Assembly (NCBI GenBank): GCA_002816455.1
Contig: MUCR01000059.1
Span: 1 to 41,913, forward strand
DNA length: 41,913 nucleotides
From: SAR202 cluster bacterium Io17-Chloro-G4
Lineage (GTDB): Bacteria; Chloroflexota; Dehalococcoidia; Lucifugimonadales; UBA3495
Direction: 5' to 3'
Part shown: one piece after another, positions 40,166 to 41,913 of the stretch
How the letters are laid out: each line of letters opens with the position of its first letter
Position numbering within the stretch: the first letter of the stretch is position 1
Program-made: the position numbers and the translations under genes
The notes under the pieces: generated by a model
Databases searched by the model: none
Told to the model about the DNA's origin: nothing
The model's input: only the letters and a program-made list of their open reading frames with translations

Positions 40166-41320
40166 ATGAAGCACAGCACCGACCGGATTCTCACGACCCA
40201 CTGCGGCAGCATGCCACGGCCCAATGACCTGCTGGATATGATGAGGCTGAAAATTACCGGGCAGCCCTACGACCATGAAGCTTTCGCTGCACGGGTGCGG
40301 AACGCAGTAGCCGAGACCGTGCGCCGACAGGTCGAATCCGGCATTGACATACCCACCGACGGTGAACAGGGCAAGCACAGCTTCTTTGGCTACGTGACCG
40401 AGCGGCTGACCGGCTTGGAACCCAGGCACGGTCAGCCCTTTGCCCTTTTCGCCGACGAACTGGCGTCTTTTCCTGAGTATTACGAGCGATACTTCGCCCA
40501 AGCAATGCTCGGGGGCGCAGTGGCCCCGATGGTCCCCCTGGCTTGCATCCAAGAATTGACTTATGTCGGTCATGAGGCGCTAAGTCGGGAAATCGACAAC
40601 TTAAAAGCAGCGTTGCAAGGTTTATCTTATGAGGACGTGTTCATGCCTGCGGTGGCCCCCAGCGGCGTAGGAACTAATGAGCACTACGGAACCGAAGAAG
40701 AGTACATGTTTGCGGCGGCTGAGGCACTGCGCGACGAGTATCAAGGAATCGTAGACGCGGGCTTCATCCTTCAGATCGACGACCCGTTCCTTTCCGACGT
40801 TTACGGCGATTCGTCTTACAGTCCATCGGAAAAACGGAAGCGGGGCGAGATGTACATTGAGGCCGTCAACCACGGTCTTAGCGGAATATCTCCGGACGAT
40901 GTTCGGTACCACACCTGCTACGGCATCAACGAAGGACCCCGGACACACGACGCCGCCTTAAAAGACGTCTTTGAGGTGATGATTAACGTGAATGCGGGGG
41001 CATTTTCATTTGAGGCGGGCAATCCTCGCCACGAACACGAATATCATTTGTTCGAAGACCTGAAGCTGTCCGAAGGCACAATCATTATCCCGGGTGTAAT
41101 TACCCATGCCAGCAACATCGTCGAGCACCCTGAGCTGATTGCCGAGCGTCTAGTCCGGTATGCTAATCTTGTTGGCCGCGAGAACGTCATCGCCGGGGCC
41201 GACTGCGGTTTCTCCTCCCAAGCTACCTATAACACCGAAGTCCACCCCACAGTGGTCTGGGCCAAGTTCCAAGCGATGGCCGAAGGAGCAATGCTGGCGA
41301 CCAAGCAGTTGTGGGGCTAA
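40166..41320 (+). CDS. MetE C-terminal-domain-like zinc methyltransferase (core-MetE type), B
   Basis: The 384-residue protein starts at ATG 40166 with AAGGAG. It has the same fold as its divergent neighbour but clearly different sequence: LTTHCGSMPRPNDLLDMM at the start, IPTDGEQGK (62-70), LQIDDPFLSD, and zinc ligands His249 and Cys251 (RYHTCYG), Glu283 (SFEAGNPRHEHE) and Cys347 (GADCGFSS). The HEHE cluster after the Glu is a feature of the group annotated as 'cobalamin-independent methionine synthase II family'. Many such proteins are demethylases or methyltransferases for small substrates, not methionine synthases. Substrate unknown. Confidence 0.9.
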   Translation: MKHSTDRILTTHCGSMPRPNDLLDMMRLKITGQPYDHEAFAARVRNAVAETVRRQVESGIDIPTDGEQGKHSFFGYVTERLTGLEPRHGQPFALFADELASFPEYYERYFAQAMLGGAVAPMVPLACIQELTYVGHEALSREIDNLKAALQGLSYEDVFMPAVAPSGVGTNEHYGTEEEYMFAAAEALRDEYQGIVDAGFILQIDDPFLSDVYGDSSYSPSEKRKRGEMYIEAVNHGLSGISPDDVRYHTCYGINEGPRTHDAALKDVFEVMINVNAGAFSFEAGNPRHEHEYHLFEDLKLSEGTIIIPGVITHASNIVEHPELIAERLVRYANLVGRENVIAGADCGFSSQATYNTEVHPTVVWAKFQAMAEGAMLATKQLWG

Positions 41321-41858
41321 GCACCGCCCAGTGCGCCTCACCGCCGGTGAATGACTTCTCACCGGCGAGAATCGCCACTTTGAGACGGTTTCCCGGAGGC
41401 GGGATGGGGCAGGACCAATGTGGATTATAGGCGCAGTACGGGTTGTAGGCGTAGTTAAAATCAATTAGGTAGCGCCCATCGCGCAAAGGTACGATATCCA
41501 GATATCTGCCAGCACCGTAGGTTTCGCTGCCGCTGGTGGAATCGGCGAATGGCAAGAAGAAATCATCCCCATCAAATGATCGAAATACCGTCAGGCTCAC
41601 ATCCTGGCCGTCCACCGAAAAGCTGAACTTGCCCCAGCGAGTTTGAGTGCTGGAATCACCCATACTGGTGATGATCTCTGTAGGCTCCTTTTCTTGGTCT
41701 GGGAACTCGTCCAGCGCCACCGCAAACCGGAGTTGGGGATTCTCGGCATAATACTCCAAGCTCCGAAAATTCTTGCGTTGCTCGGGCGTGAGGGGCGAGC
41801 GTTCGTCGGTGGCGAAAAACTCGTCCTTGGATTTCCTGAAATCGGTTAACTCTGACAT
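41223..41858 (-). CDS. DUF1684 family protein, reading through its usual stop
   Basis: The frame starts at ATG 41858 with GGAAAGAAGAG upstream. DUF1684 signatures are clear: FRKSKDEFFATDERSPLTPEQRKNFRSLEYY at the start, the FFLPFADSTSGSETYGAGRYLDI core, and LIDFNYAYNPYCAYNPHWSCPIPPPGNRLKVAILAGEKSF (residues 131-170), the family's usual C-terminus. Here about 41 more residues follow, running 98 bases into the convergent core-MetE gene. A TGA one base out of frame lies at 41340-41338, so a single-base indel probably removed the stop. The tail (TTAWSPALLLRPSLG..) looks like non-coding frame. Function of the family unknown. Confidence 0.85.
   Translation of the reverse strand: MSELTDFRKSKDEFFATDERSPLTPEQRKNFRSLEYYAENPQLRFAVALDEFPDQEKEPTEIITSMGDSSTQTRWGKFSFSVDGQDVSLTVFRSFDGDDFFLPFADSTSGSETYGAGRYLDIVPLRDGRYLIDFNYAYNPYCAYNPHWSCPIPPPGNRLKVAILAGEKSFTGGEAHWAVLSPTTAWSPALLLRPSLGTWPRPLWGGLRCYR
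41343..41366. terminator. Hairpin between convergent genes
   Basis: GCCGGTGA (41343-41350) pairs with TCACCGGC (41359-41366) around an 8-base loop, 23 bases after the core-MetE stop. No T-run is present on either side, so it is a weak or Rho-assisted terminator at best. Confidence 0.4.
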
Positions 41859-41875
41859 TTCTCTTCTTTCCTTCT

Positions 41876-41913
41876 AACACGGGCACCAGTAGGCCAACAC
41901 GGGCACCAATAGG
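41876..41913. repeat. 20-bp tandem repeat cut by the window edge
   Basis: AACACGGGCACCAGTAGGCC at 41876-41895 is followed by a second copy AACACGGGCACCAATAGG at 41896-41913. The array may continue beyond the window. Confidence 0.85.

Overview
The window (about 42 kb, GC close to 55%) looks like chromosome from an uncultured Chloroflexota bacterium, most likely a Dehalococcoidia/SAR202-type lineage. This rests on gene content, not on a marker tree: lipoproteins with long Thr-Pro linkers, two luciferase-like flavin/F420 oxidoreductases, short MetE-core proteins, a bacterial PAC2 protein, a DUF1800/DUF1501 pair and an acetamidase-like enzyme. Most sigma-70-type promoters I could place have a -35 close to TTGACA and a 17-base spacer. 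I see no rRNA, tRNA, CRISPR array, transposase or integrase, so there is no sign of a mobile island.

Layout. 1-445: a PPOX-fold gene, frameshifted and cut by the window edge. 866-8114: an envelope block on the + strand, with three overlapping genes (SppA-like S49 protease, membrane protein with a DUF4350-like fold, lipoprotein with a threefold repeat), then a small lipoprotein and a large kelch protein with a His cluster and a Thr-Pro linker. 8443-14246: an orphan peptide/oligopeptide-binding lipoprotein, two LLM oxidoreductases and an acetamidase/formamidase-like enzyme. 14364-16382: coaX-coaBC (coenzyme A synthesis). 16709-20544: NHL-repeat protein, DUF1501 and DUF1800 proteins. 21026-23002: an OLD-like ATPase/TOPRIM gene cut in two by one in-frame TGA. 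23487-30479: a conserved-looking barrel protein, M50 site-2 protease, small unknown, amidohydrolase, lipoprotein, PAC2 protein and M20 peptidase. 30646-31923: infC-rpmI-rplT, with infC apparently starting at AUA. 32066-37556: a minus-strand pheS-pheT-moeA operon ending in a tiny duplicated ORF and an unknown gene. 37851-41858: zinc-ribbon mini-protein, RuvC-like protein with an altered active site, two divergent MetE-core proteins and a DUF1684 protein that has lost its usual stop.

Working together. CoaX and CoaBC supply the first steps of CoA synthesis. IF3/L35/L20 and PheS/PheT are the translation core. The DUF1800/DUF1501 genes share one promoter and ribosome-binding sites of the same type. 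The envelope block is the best candidate for an undescribed system: a membrane-anchored serine protease is translationally coupled to two exported partners of unknown function. The most concrete oddities are the in-frame TGA in the OLD-like gene, the 51-bp tandem duplication that copies the moeA stop/start junction and makes a small ORF, the AUA start of infC, and the RuvC-like protein lacking one canonical acidic residue. I did not find a clear new defence or mobile system.
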